The position numbers were made by a program, and so were the translations under genes. A stretch of DNA of 44,034 bases, taken from assembly GCA_031259755.1 (NCBI GenBank), contig JAIRKY010000128.1, positions 1-44,034 of the forward strand. The letters run 5' to 3'. The DNA is from Mediterranea sp. (in: CFB group bacteria) (GTDB lineage Bacteria; Bacteroidota; Bacteroidia; Bacteroidales; Bacteroidaceae). The notes below the pieces were generated by a model that had not been told where the DNA came from, did not search any database, and saw only the letters and a list, made by a program, of their open reading frames with translations. Of the stretch, positions 19,757 to 28,922 are shown in pieces (position 1 is the stretch's first letter; the number at the start of each line of letters is the position of its first letter).

Positions 19757-19759
19757 TCT

Positions 19760-20233
19760 TTATTCGTCTATATCGACTATGATCGGCATCTGTCTCTTTA
19801 CCGCTTCCTTGAACGATATAAGCGTTTCGGTGCGCGCCAATCCTAACGGCTGGAGCTTATCGTGAATAATGCTAAGCAAGTGACGGTTGTTCTTAGCATA
19901 GATCTTAATGAACATATCGTATTTACCGGTAGTAAAGTGGCATTCTACGATTTCCGGGATCTTCTCCAAAGCTTTCATCACCCGCTGAAAGGATTCGGGA
20001 TCCTTGAGGTTGATACCGATATAAGCGCACGTCTCATAACCGATCTTCTCCGGATCGATAACATATTCCGATCCTTTCAGAATACCCAGATTGGTCAACT
20101 TTTGTATGCGCTGATGAATAGCGGCTCCCGACACGTTACAAGCCCTGGCTACCTCCAGAAAAGGAATACGCGCATTCTCCGCGATCATTCGCAATATGTG
20201 TTCATCTAATCTATCCAGCTGATGATGTCCCAT
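19760..20233 (-). CDS. Lrp/AsnC-family transcriptional regulator
   Basis: LDEHILRMIAENARIPFLEVARACNVSGAAIHQRIQKL HTH plus RAM domain. Confidence 0.95.
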   Translation of the reverse strand: MGHHQLDRLDEHILRMIAENARIPFLEVARACNVSGAAIHQRIQKLTNLGILKGSEYVIDPEKIGYETCAYIGINLKDPESFQRVMKALEKIPEIVECHFTTGKYDMFIKIYAKNNRHLLSIIHDKLQPLGLARTETLISFKEAVKRQMPIIVDIDE

Positions 20234-20376
20234 TTATCTATTTTTTTAAATAAAACCTGGAGCTTATGCTCTAATTCTTATTGTTGTTCATACAAAGTTA
20301 AATAAAATTCAGTCACTACAAACTGCCATTTATTACTTTTATAGATGAAATCCGAATAATCATCGCATAAAGTCGT

Positions 20377-20384
20377 TAACTTTG
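20377..20384 (+). promoter_or_regulatory. Putative -7 element (TAACTTTG) upstream of the M64 peptidase gene
   Basis: TAACTTTG 24 bp before ATG. Confidence 0.55.
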
Positions 20385-20407
20385 CGCGAATTCTAAATAG
20401 AAACTTT

Positions 20408-21652
20408 ATGAGAACATGTGTACTTACTTTCATCATCAGCCTTTTATCTACAGGCCACCTGAAAGCTCAGCTTTTCTCCGATTATTTCGTCCGTAAGACA
20501 CTCCGGGTAGACTATATATTCACGGGAAACGTCAATCACCAAAGCATATATCTCGATGGGTTATCCCGCTTACCCTCGTGGGCGGGAAGAGAATATCACC
20601 TTGCCGAGATACCGCTTGAAGGTAACGGACAGGTCATCGTCAGGGAAGCGGATAGCAAAAGGTGTATATACAGAACGTCGTTTTCTTCGCTCTTCCAAGA
20701 ATGGCTATCCACAGACGAAGCGAAGACGACAGACAAAGCATTCGAAAACACATTCCTGCTGCCCTATCCCATCCGGCCGGTAGAAGTGGAGGTCGTACTG
20801 TTCGATATGAACCGGAAAGAGGTAGCAAACATGAAACATATCGTGAAACCGGACGATATACTTATCCGGGAAAAAGGCGCCGCCCCCGCTCCGCACAAGT
20901 ATTTGATACGAAACGGAAGTGAAGACAAAACAATAGACATTGTTCTATTAGCCGAAGGATATACCATCGAAGAAATGGATACGTTTTACAAAGACGCGCA
21001 GATCGCATGCGAGAGTATCTTTAGCCATGAGCCTTTCCAATCGATGAAAGAGAAGTTCAATGTGATCGCGGTAGCCACTCCTTCCACAGACAGCGGGGTC
21101 AGCATTCCCGGCCGACAACTCTGGAAGAACACGGCTTTCGGTTCTCATTTTGATACTTTCTATTCGGCAAGATACCTGACCACCCGTAACGTTAAGGCCA
21201 TACACGACGCGCTTGCCGGCATCCCGTACGAGCACATTATTATCCTGGCAAATACAAAGCAGTACGGAGGAGGGGGTATCTACAATGCTTTTACCCTGAC
21301 AACCGCGCATCATCCGATGTTCCGTCCGGTAGTGGTACACGAATTTGGCCATAGCTTCGGAGGCTTGGGAGACGAATACTTCTACGAAGAAGATATAATG
21401 AGCGATATGTATCCGCTGAACGTAGAACCCTGGGAACAAAATATCACCACGCTTGTTAACTTTGACACGAAGTGGAAGGATATGATTGAAGAGGGCAAAT
21501 ATCCGGTTGGCCTTTATGAAGGAGGCGGATACGTTTCAAAAGGCATCTACCGCCCGGTGAATAATTGCAGAATGCGCACCAATGAATATCCCGAATTCTG
21601 CCCCGTGTGCCAACGGGCTATCGAACGAATGATCAATTTTTATACGGAATAA
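20408..21652 (+). CDS. Secreted M64-family (IgA peptidase-type) metallopeptidase
   Basis: Signal peptide; zinc motif HEFGHSFGGLGDEY; VLLAEGYT motif. Confidence 0.92.
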   Translation: MRTCVLTFIISLLSTGHLKAQLFSDYFVRKTLRVDYIFTGNVNHQSIYLDGLSRLPSWAGREYHLAEIPLEGNGQVIVREADSKRCIYRTSFSSLFQEWLSTDEAKTTDKAFENTFLLPYPIRPVEVEVVLFDMNRKEVANMKHIVKPDDILIREKGAAPAPHKYLIRNGSEDKTIDIVLLAEGYTIEEMDTFYKDAQIACESIFSHEPFQSMKEKFNVIAVATPSTDSGVSIPGRQLWKNTAFGSHFDTFYSARYLTTRNVKAIHDALAGIPYEHIIILANTKQYGGGGIYNAFTLTTAHHPMFRPVVVHEFGHSFGGLGDEYFYEEDIMSDMYPLNVEPWEQNITTLVNFDTKWKDMIEEGKYPVGLYEGGGYVSKGIYRPVNNCRMRTNEYPEFCPVCQRAIERMINFYTE

Positions 21653-21663
21653 GAAAAGAAAGC

Positions 21664-22986
21664 ATGGCCGGGATGGAGAACAAATTGAATACCACGACCG
21701 ATTGGGAAAGAGAACGGATCATAGCATTAGTAAAGCGTGAGGTTATGCCTGCTATCGGTTGCACCGAGCCTGTCGCCGTTGCGCTGTGCGCAGCCAAAGC
21801 AACCGAGACATTGGGCGGAAAGCCGGATAAGGTCACTGTTTATCTCAGCGCTAATGTTCTTAAGAACGCAATGGGTGTGGGCATTCCCGGAACCGGAATG
21901 ATCGGGCTGCCTATCGCCGTAGCTTTAGGAACTTTGACCGGTAAATCCGGATACCAACTGGAGGTACTTAAAGACAGCACCCCCGAAGCCGTAGAAGAAG
22001 CCAAACAGTTTATTGAACAAAAACGCGTATCCATCTCCCTGAAGAACGACATTCAAGAGAAACTTTACATAGAAGTAGCCTGTGAGGCCGGCGACTCAAA
22101 AGCGGTGGCCATTATAGCCGGCGGCCATACTTCATTTATTTATGTCGCACGCGACGCAGAGACCATTCTGGATAAGCGGCATACTGTCTCCACAGAAGAA
22201 ACGGAAGAAGCGCCGGAGCTATCTTTACGCAAAGTATATGACTTCGCTTTAAGCGTGCCGTTGGATGATATCCGTTTTATCTTCGAAACGGCGCGTTTGA
22301 ACAAGCTGGCGGCCGAGCGCTCTTTCGAAGGCGAATATGGGCACGCGTTAGGCAAGATGCTATGCGGCAAACGCGAACGCGCGATTCTGGGCGATACCGT
22401 TTTCTCCCGTATCCTTTCTTATACTTCAGCAGCTTGCGACGCCCGTATGGCGGGAGCTATGATACCGGTCATGAGTAATTCCGGAAGTGGGAACCAAGGC
22501 ATCTCGGCCACCCTGCCGGTAGTTATCTACGCAGAAGAAAACGGTAAGGCCGAAGAAGATCTGATCCGGGCGCTGATGCTAAGCCACCTCACCGTCATCT
22601 ACATCAAGCAAAGTCTGGGCCGTCTTTCCGCCCTGTGCGGATGCGTAGTCGCCGCGACCGGATCCAGTTGCGGGATAACCCTGCTGATGGGAGGAAATTA
22701 CGAACAGATCGCTTTCGCCGTTCAGAACATGATCGCCAATCTTACCGGAATGATATGCGACGGCGCCAAGCCCAGTTGCGCGCTGAAGGTGGCCAGTGGA
22801 GTATCTACCGCCGTACTCTCCGCCATGATGGCTATGGAAGGCAAGTGCGTGAACCCCGTAGAAGGCATTATTGATGAAGATGTGGATCAGAGCATCCGTA
22901 ACCTGACTAAAATAGGATCGCAAGCCATGAATGAAACGGACAGAATGGTATTGGATATAATGACAGGAAAAACGTATAACCGGTAA
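21664..22986 (+). CDS. UPF0597 / L-cysteine desulfidase (CyuA)-like, serine dehydratase alpha-like family
   Basis: AIGCTEPVAVAL, GVGIPGTG, SGSGNQGI motifs; start chosen at MAGMENKLN. Confidence 0.88.
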   Translation: MAGMENKLNTTTDWERERIIALVKREVMPAIGCTEPVAVALCAAKATETLGGKPDKVTVYLSANVLKNAMGVGIPGTGMIGLPIAVALGTLTGKSGYQLEVLKDSTPEAVEEAKQFIEQKRVSISLKNDIQEKLYIEVACEAGDSKAVAIIAGGHTSFIYVARDAETILDKRHTVSTEETEEAPELSLRKVYDFALSVPLDDIRFIFETARLNKLAAERSFEGEYGHALGKMLCGKRERAILGDTVFSRILSYTSAACDARMAGAMIPVMSNSGSGNQGISATLPVVIYAEENGKAEEDLIRALMLSHLTVIYIKQSLGRLSALCGCVVAATGSSCGITLLMGGNYEQIAFAVQNMIANLTGMICDGAKPSCALKVASGVSTAVLSAMMAMEGKCVNPVEGIIDEDVDQSIRNLTKIGSQAMNETDRMVLDIMTGKTYNR

Positions 22987-22989
22987 CCG

Positions 22990-25900
22990 CTATCCACTCG
23001 CTTCCATCGTCATCATTTCCTGTAGCACGGAAACCGCGTCCTCTACATTAAGCACCTGTTTCACGACCACAGAGCGTTTTTCGCCTTGATCGCGCAAGTC
23101 GCAACGGCGGGCGTACTTCATCACGTAGCTGATCAGTTTACCAAACGCGACGCTCCGGTAATACGGGCTATCTACATTCGACACCAGATACAACACCATG
23201 CGCCCGCCTTTCAGGGTGATCTTCTCCACACCCAGCCGGGCCGCCATACGCCGCAAGGGCACAATACGAAGCAACTCTTCCGTTTCGCGGGGCAGCGGGC
23301 CAAAGCGGTCCACAAGACGGGCGCGGAAAGCATCCACATCCGCATCCAGTACAAGCCCGTCCAACTCACGGTATAGCATCATCCGTTCGCTTGTTCCCGT
23401 CACATAGTTGGCCGGCAGCAGCAGTTCCATATCACATTCCAGCGTGGTCTCTTTCACAAACTGCTCGCCACTGATCGTACCATCCTCTTTCACTTCCCCA
23501 GCATACAGATCCGCGAACTCATCGATTTTCAATTCATCAACCGCTTCGGCCAGTATCTTCTGGTAAGTATCATATCCCAGGTCGGCGATGAACCCGCTCT
23601 GTTCGGCGCCCAACATATTCCCCGCGCCGCGGATATCCAGATCCTGCATGGCTATGTGTATCCCGCTGCCCAGGTCGCTGAAGCTCTCGATCGCCTGTAA
23701 GCGGCGACGGGCATCCGTTGCCAGGTAAGTCAACGGTGGAGACAGCAGGTAGCAGAACGCTTTCTTATTACTGCGCCCCACGCGCCCGCGCAATTGATGC
23801 AGGTCGCCCAGGCCGAAATTCTGCGCCTGATTAATAATGATCGTATTCGCGTTCGGTACGTCAATCCCATTCTCAATAATAGAAGTGGTGATCAGTATAT
23901 CGTAGTCATAGTTGACAAAGCCAATGATGACCTTCTCCATTTCGGCCGGTTCCATCTGCCCGTGCCCGATAGCGATCCGCGCGTTCGGTATGTGACGCAG
24001 CACCATGGCTTCCAGTTCCCGCAAGTTCCCGATGCGGTTGCTCACGAAGAACACCTGCCCGTTGCGCTCCATCTCGAAGGTGATCGCATCCCTGATCATC
24101 TCTTCGTCAAACGTATGCAACTCCGTTTGTATCGGGTAACGGTTAGGCGGAGGAGTAGAGATGACACTCAGGTCGCGGGCGCCCATCAGGGAGAACTGCA
24201 ACGTTCTCGGAATAGGCGTCGCCGTCATGGTAAGCGTATCCACATTGACTTTCAGATGGCGGAGCTTCTCTTTCACGCTTACACCGAACTTCTGTTCCTC
24301 GTCGATGATAAGCAAACCAAGGTCTTTAAACTTCACATCCTTGCTCAATATGCGGTGCGTTCCGATCAGGATACCAATATCGCCGCTTTCCAGTTCCCTG
24401 ATCACCTGTTTGGTCTGCGTGGGGGTACGGCCGCGGCTCAGATACTCCACCCGGCAGGGAAAATCTTTCAGCCGCTCGCTGAACGTCCGGAAATGCTGAT
24501 AAGCCAACACGGTAGTCGGCACAAGCACCGCCACCTGCTTATCGTCCGAAACCGCCTTGAAAGCGGCGCGTATGGCCACTTCGGTCTTTCCGAAGCCCAC
24601 ATCGCCGCAAACCAACCGGTCCATAGGGACATCGCGTTCCATATCCTGCTTCACATCGGCCGTAGCCTTGCTCTGGTCGGGCGTATCCTCATAGATAAAG
24701 CTGGCTTCCAGCTCATTCTGCAAGAACGTATCGGGACTAAAAGCAAAACCCTTCTCCTCCCGGCGCTTGGCATACAGCCTGATCAGGTCACGGGCGATGT
24801 CTTTGATCTTGGCCTTGGTACGCTCTTTCATCTCCTTCCATGCCCCCGTGCCCAGTTTGTGCAGCCGGGGCGGATCGCCCTCCTTTCCCCGGTATTTAGA
24901 GACTTTATGCATGGAGTGAATAGATACGAACACCGCATCGTCGTTCTGAAAAACAAGCTTGATCGCTTCCTGCGTCGTATTCCCCTGCGGCAGGCGAACC
25001 AGTCCGGCGAATCTCCCCACCCCATGATCGGTATGCGTCACATAGTCGCCCACGTTGAACGACGTCAGTTCTTTCAACGAAAGAATCACTTTCCCCGAAC
25101 GGGCCTTCTCGCTTCTGAGATTGTATTTATGGAAACGGTCGAATATCTGGTGATCGGTAAAGATACACATCTTCATCTGGTTGTCCGCAAACCCCTCGTG
25201 CAGCGTACGTTCTACTTCCGTGAACGTCATGTCATCGCCACGGTCTTCAAAGATAGAACGGATGCGGTCGATCTGTTTCCGGCTGTCGCTACATATATAT
25301 ATAGTGTACCCCTTGCTCAGGTAACTTTCGAAAGAAGCCGCCACCAAGTCGAAGTTCTTATGATAGATGGGTTGTACGGACGTATCGAATTCCAGGGTAG
25401 CGGCAGGAAGACTCTTCTTAGGCTTGCCCCCGAACTCCACCCGGCGGAACTTCAACACGCGGGTGCCGAAGTCGTCTTCATCCGTCAACAGGCTGCGGAG
25501 CTGATCGCCACAAATCGTAAACTCATCCGCTTCATTGGCATAAGTGTTCGCCACCTCTTTATAGATGGTTTCAATGCGTTCGCCCGCCCAGAAGAAGTCA
25601 TGTATGACCATTACCGTATCCGCAGGTATGAAATCCAGGAAAGAGATCGTGTACTCTCCGGTCGTACTCAGGTTGGGAATAACGACCATACTCTCCTTTT
25701 TATCCCTGGAGAGCTGCGTCTCAACATCGAACGTACGGATGCTTTCCACTTCGTCTCCAAAGAAATCTACACGGAAAGGATGTGGGTAGGAGAAAGCGAA
25801 CACGTCGACAATACTGCCACGCATGGCGTATTGCCCCGGCTCGTACACATAATCTACATACTTAAAACCGCAACCGCGCAACACTTTTATCATGGAGTCG

Positions 25901-26361
25901 ATATCCATCCGGTCTCCCACATTAATCCTGAGCGTCCTTTGCTCCAGCTCCTCTTTAGACACTACTTTCTCCACAAGCGCGTCGGGATAGGTCACCACGC
26001 ATAATCCCCTTTCGATCTTATTCATACGGATCAGCGTCTCGGTGCGCAAGACCTCATTGGCAGGGTCTTTCTGCCCGTACTTTATCCCCCGGCGAAAAGA
26101 AGGAGAGAAGAACAGCACCTTGTCCGTTCCCAATATCTGGGCAAGGTCATGGTAAAAGTACCCGGCCTCCTCGAAGTCGCGCAGGATAAAGAGAAAAGGA
26201 GACCCGGAAACAATCGCTTGCTGGGAAAAAAACAATGGCGCGGCAGACGCGTTCAACCCGCTACAAAAAACAGGATTCATGTCAGGATCATCTAACAGGT
26301 GGCTCAATGCGCCAGCATTAGGATGCTTGGCATAACATTGCTGCAATTCTAATATGGTCAT
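22990..26361 (-). CDS. mfd: Transcription-repair coupling factor
   Basis: 1123 aa; CarD-like RID (GDYVTHTDHGVGRFAGL), GDVGFGKTEVA, DEEQKFGV, TRG-type C-terminal motifs. Confidence 0.98.
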   Translation of the reverse strand: MTILELQQCYAKHPNAGALSHLLDDPDMNPVFCSGLNASAAPLFFSQQAIVSGSPFLFILRDFEEAGYFYHDLAQILGTDKVLFFSPSFRRGIKYGQKDPANEVLRTETLIRMNKIERGLCVVTYPDALVEKVVSKEELEQRTLRINVGDRMDIDSMIKVLRGCGFKYVDYVYEPGQYAMRGSIVDVFAFSYPHPFRVDFFGDEVESIRTFDVETQLSRDKKESMVVIPNLSTTGEYTISFLDFIPADTVMVIHDFFWAGERIETIYKEVANTYANEADEFTICGDQLRSLLTDEDDFGTRVLKFRRVEFGGKPKKSLPAATLEFDTSVQPIYHKNFDLVAASFESYLSKGYTIYICSDSRKQIDRIRSIFEDRGDDMTFTEVERTLHEGFADNQMKMCIFTDHQIFDRFHKYNLRSEKARSGKVILSLKELTSFNVGDYVTHTDHGVGRFAGLVRLPQGNTTQEAIKLVFQNDDAVFVSIHSMHKVSKYRGKEGDPPRLHKLGTGAWKEMKERTKAKIKDIARDLIRLYAKRREEKGFAFSPDTFLQNELEASFIYEDTPDQSKATADVKQDMERDVPMDRLVCGDVGFGKTEVAIRAAFKAVSDDKQVAVLVPTTVLAYQHFRTFSERLKDFPCRVEYLSRGRTPTQTKQVIRELESGDIGILIGTHRILSKDVKFKDLGLLIIDEEQKFGVSVKEKLRHLKVNVDTLTMTATPIPRTLQFSLMGARDLSVISTPPPNRYPIQTELHTFDEEMIRDAITFEMERNGQVFFVSNRIGNLRELEAMVLRHIPNARIAIGHGQMEPAEMEKVIIGFVNYDYDILITTSIIENGIDVPNANTIIINQAQNFGLGDLHQLRGRVGRSNKKAFCYLLSPPLTYLATDARRRLQAIESFSDLGSGIHIAMQDLDIRGAGNMLGAEQSGFIADLGYDTYQKILAEAVDELKIDEFADLYAGEVKEDGTISGEQFVKETTLECDMELLLPANYVTGTSERMMLYRELDGLVLDADVDAFRARLVDRFGPLPRETEELLRIVPLRRMAARLGVEKITLKGGRMVLYLVSNVDSPYYRSVAFGKLISYVMKYARRCDLRDQGEKRSVVVKQVLNVEDAVSVLQEMMTMEASG

Positions 26362-26405
26362 GAAAGAACTTTAAATAATGAATTACGAATTAGTCTATTT
26401 GTTTG

Positions 26406-26413
26406 CAAAAATA
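26406..26413 (-). promoter_or_regulatory. Putative -7 element (TATTTTTG on minus strand) for mfd
   Basis: caaaaata on + strand, 45 bp upstream of mfd start. Confidence 0.5.
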
Positions 26414-26427
26414 AGAATTATTACTTA

Positions 26428-26448
26428 TTTAACGTGAGTTCGACGTAA
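26428..26448. repeat. 21-bp dispersed motif tttaacgtgagttcgacgtaa (copy 1)
   Basis: Identical to 36458-36478. Confidence 0.9.
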
Positions 26449-26470
26449 GAAATCCTTTGTATCTATGAGT

Positions 26471-26627
26471 AGTGTTTATGATTTAAATACGATGGCTCCA
26501 GAGATAGAGGATTATGAAAAAACCATCATAAACAAGTCAGCTTATTTCAAACACATCCTCACACATATGCCTCTGTTACAGATATGAAGTGGGAATTGGT
26601 TGTAAGAGAAAATGACTGAAAATAAGG
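26471..26627 (+). repeat. Dispersed flank module A (copy 2)
   Basis: Matches the reverse complement of 241-397. Confidence 0.93.
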
Positions 26628-26629
26628 CT

Positions 26630-26655
26630 GCTCATTAAACGATCGTTTAATGAGC
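26630..26655. repeat. 26-bp perfect palindrome P (locus 2, left), central AT
   Basis: gctcattaaacgatcgtttaatgagc. Confidence 0.97.
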
Positions 26656-26806
26656 ACGAAAATAAACCTTTTATTTATGCCGTGCAAACTCTACGGCAAT
26701 TATTTTTCAAAGTCGCCCGTATCTCCCTGCCAGCGGGCGTTCCCGATGAGGCTTTGAGTACAGGAAACGGCTTTTCCGGAGAGACTCCGAACCGCCCCGA
26801 AAAGCT
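26656..26806 (+). repeat. Module B (copy 1), bounded by two P palindromes
   Basis: acgaaaataaaccttttatttatgccgtgcaaactctacggcaa... homologous to 36881 onward. Confidence 0.88.
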
Positions 26807-26832
26807 GCTCATTAAACGATCGTTTAATGAGC
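26807..26832. repeat. 26-bp perfect palindrome P (locus 2, right), central AT, in terminator-like A/T context
   Basis: aaaagct-gctcattaaacgatcgtttaatgagc-ggctttt. Confidence 0.97.
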
Positions 26833-26979
26833 GGCTTTTATGGTTATAGGCTTTTTAGACACGTTTATACTGTGGTTCTTGTGGAGTTATTCTCCCTTTA
26901 TTGTATGCAAACTGATCAGTTACGACTGAGAAGACAAATATGGAGATTTCTATTATTAATTAAACTCAATTAAAAAACA

Positions 26980-27606
26980 ATGAAAGCTATTATTAAATCA
27001 AGCATTTTAGTATGTGTGCTCCTTATTGGAGCTAATGTGAGCGCCCAATCCGAAGATAGTTGGGCATTTGGTGTAAAAGCAGCGGCGACTTTCGCTGGAT
27101 TTTATGGAGATGGCGCTAAGGATCTGGATGGAAAGTTCGGATTCGGCGCGGGTCTTTTTGTGGAATATACGTTGGAGAACAACGTGTATTTTCTTTCCGG
27201 ACTGGAACTTGCCTCCAAGGGAGCGGAACGAAAGGGGAAAGACTTTAAATATACAGCTTCGCCTCTTTATCTGCAACTGCCTGTTCATGCCGGCTATAAG
27301 ATCGGTTTGTCCGAAAGTGTAGATCTGGCTTTACATGCCGGCCCTTATCTGGCTTATGGTATAGGAGGAAAAAGTAAATATGAAGAAGATGGAGATAAAG
27401 AAGAAGTCGATTTCTTTGGAAGTGAAAAAGAAGAAGGTAATAAGTCGTTTGATTGGGGATTGGGAGCCGGTGCGGATTTGATTTTATCAAAAAGCTTCAG
27501 GCTCGGGTTGAATTATGACCTTGGGCTGACTAATATCAGCCGCGGCGACAAAAAATATCCAGTCAAGAACCGCAATTTATCTATCTCCATCGGATATAGT
27601 TTTTAA
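26980..27606 (+). CDS. Outer-membrane beta-barrel (PorT/OMP_b-brl type) protein
   Basis: Signal peptide MKAIIKSSILVCVLLIGANVSAQ; alternating barrel pattern, terminal aromatic F. Confidence 0.8.
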   Translation: MKAIIKSSILVCVLLIGANVSAQSEDSWAFGVKAAATFAGFYGDGAKDLDGKFGFGAGLFVEYTLENNVYFLSGLELASKGAERKGKDFKYTASPLYLQLPVHAGYKIGLSESVDLALHAGPYLAYGIGGKSKYEEDGDKEEVDFFGSEKEEGNKSFDWGLGAGADLILSKSFRLGLNYDLGLTNISRGDKKYPVKNRNLSISIGYSF

Positions 27607-27650
27607 AATATACATGTTAAATTTCCATGTCTTTAAGTTTGCATGATGTG

Positions 27651-27692
27651 AAAAGGGTGATAATCCCTGTTTGGGGGATTATTGCCTTTTTC
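27651..27692 (+). terminator. Intrinsic terminator downstream of the 26980-27606 OMP gene
   Basis: aaaagggtgataatccc-tgtttgg-gggattattgcctttttc hairpin plus T-run. Confidence 0.75.
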
Positions 27693-27723
27693 TTTCTCCC
27701 GTGAGGAAGATATTTTTCTGTCG

Positions 27724-28365
27724 TTATCGGGAATCTCCATAGTTCTGTAGTACTTCAAGTGTACGGGCTTTACGCTTTCGCCCTTTCCTGTCCCAGAAAT
27801 CTTTGGTGAAAAACGCCATGAGATCGCCGGTCAGGCTAGCGCCTGAGGCTGACCCCCACGAACCTACAGCCATATTATTCGCCCGGTTGGCCAACGGGTT
27901 ATAGCGCATTCCGGTTGCTTCTATCTCATCCCGTGATTTACGTATACCCGGATCAAAAGGAGTTTTGGCCCTATTCGAATAAAAGGGTGTTATATTCATA
28001 CGGAATTTTTCTCCATATATCCAGGTATCACTCTTTATACCAATCTTCTTCTGATAGATAGGATCGTAGTTGTACCTGGTATTTACCGTATAAGGACGTA
28101 GTGACAGTTTAATTTCTTTTTTCTCAGGAAAGACTTTGGGAAGAGTGATATCAACGTTCAAAGCGGACTTTTCATCAGCAATCACTCGCTTGCCCGCAAA
28201 GGCGCCGAAGTCGATTTTCTTCACGACATTCGGATTCAATTTAATCTCTCCATCCGTATTCAAGATATGGCCTAAATTCAACGAATCCTTTTCACTCCAT
28301 TGGGCATGCGCTAATAGAAAGAAAAGATTGATACCAAGAAAAATGCCCAGGCGTTTACTCATCAA
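27724..28365 (-). CDS. Bacteroidales hypothetical secreted protein (DUF4858-like)
   Basis: Signal peptide, downstream of lipoprotein gene in ECF cluster; family name is from recall. Confidence 0.6.
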   Translation of the reverse strand: MMSKRLGIFLGINLFFLLAHAQWSEKDSLNLGHILNTDGEIKLNPNVVKKIDFGAFAGKRVIADEKSALNVDITLPKVFPEKKEIKLSLRPYTVNTRYNYDPIYQKKIGIKSDTWIYGEKFRMNITPFYSNRAKTPFDPGIRKSRDEIEATGMRYNPLANRANNMAVGSWGSASGASLTGDLMAFFTKDFWDRKGRKRKARTLEVLQNYGDSR

Positions 28366-28375
28366 ATCTTATTGT

Positions 28376-28900
28376 TTACCACCAGCGATAATCACTGCCT
28401 TGAAGTGGATTGATACTCCAGGTATCTACAAACATTTGCGTACCGGTGTTTTCAACTTCTTCCCACCAAAGACGATAAAGCGCCGCCGCTTCCAACACCT
28501 CTTCATTGGTCAGGAAATAAATACCTTCATAACTTTCCGCGTTGTTATGCAACAACTTACACCCCAACGAAGGATAATATCCTAAACGTACGCCCTCGAT
28601 GATCCACAACACACATTCTCCCAAACGGGCTTTTCCCCCGAAATGAGAAGAAATGGACGGCAACGGAAAAGAAGGTATCTCCGTCATGTCCTCTGTGTAC
28701 TTTAACAACTGAGGTATGTGTTTGGACGTGAACAATGGCACTTCTACGATCCCATTATCGTTTTTTGTTTTATATGTCCCGGATTTTAACTGTTTTACAA
28801 ACACCCGTACGTCCGGATTATGATAATCCAACGTATCATCGCTGCATCCTGCGAATACGAAGAATGACAACACAGTATATATTATCCATGCGCGTTTCAT
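28376..28900 (-). CDS. Predicted lipoprotein (DUF4943-like)
   Basis: Lipobox FVFAGCSDD; family name is from recall. Confidence 0.65.
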   Translation of the reverse strand: MKRAWIIYTVLSFFVFAGCSDDTLDYHNPDVRVFVKQLKSGTYKTKNDNGIVEVPLFTSKHIPQLLKYTEDMTEIPSFPLPSISSHFGGKARLGECVLWIIEGVRLGYYPSLGCKLLHNNAESYEGIYFLTNEEVLEAAALYRLWWEEVENTGTQMFVDTWSINPLQGSDYRWW

Positions 28901-28922
28901 AACAAATTGTATTACATAAGGT

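Noticed and set aside
23794-26004. 736-aa open frame on the + strand opposite mfd
   Set aside because: Antisense to a full-length, clearly recognisable Mfd; composition (His/Arg-rich, no domain) fits a GC-driven shadow ORF.
26797-26840. P palindrome simply as a bidirectional intrinsic terminator
   Set aside because: Sequence context (aaaagc...gctttt) is terminator-like, but this copy lies between divergent genes (mfd - and OMP +), where termination is not needed. The inversion and covariation patterns are not explained by termination alone; kept only as an alternative.
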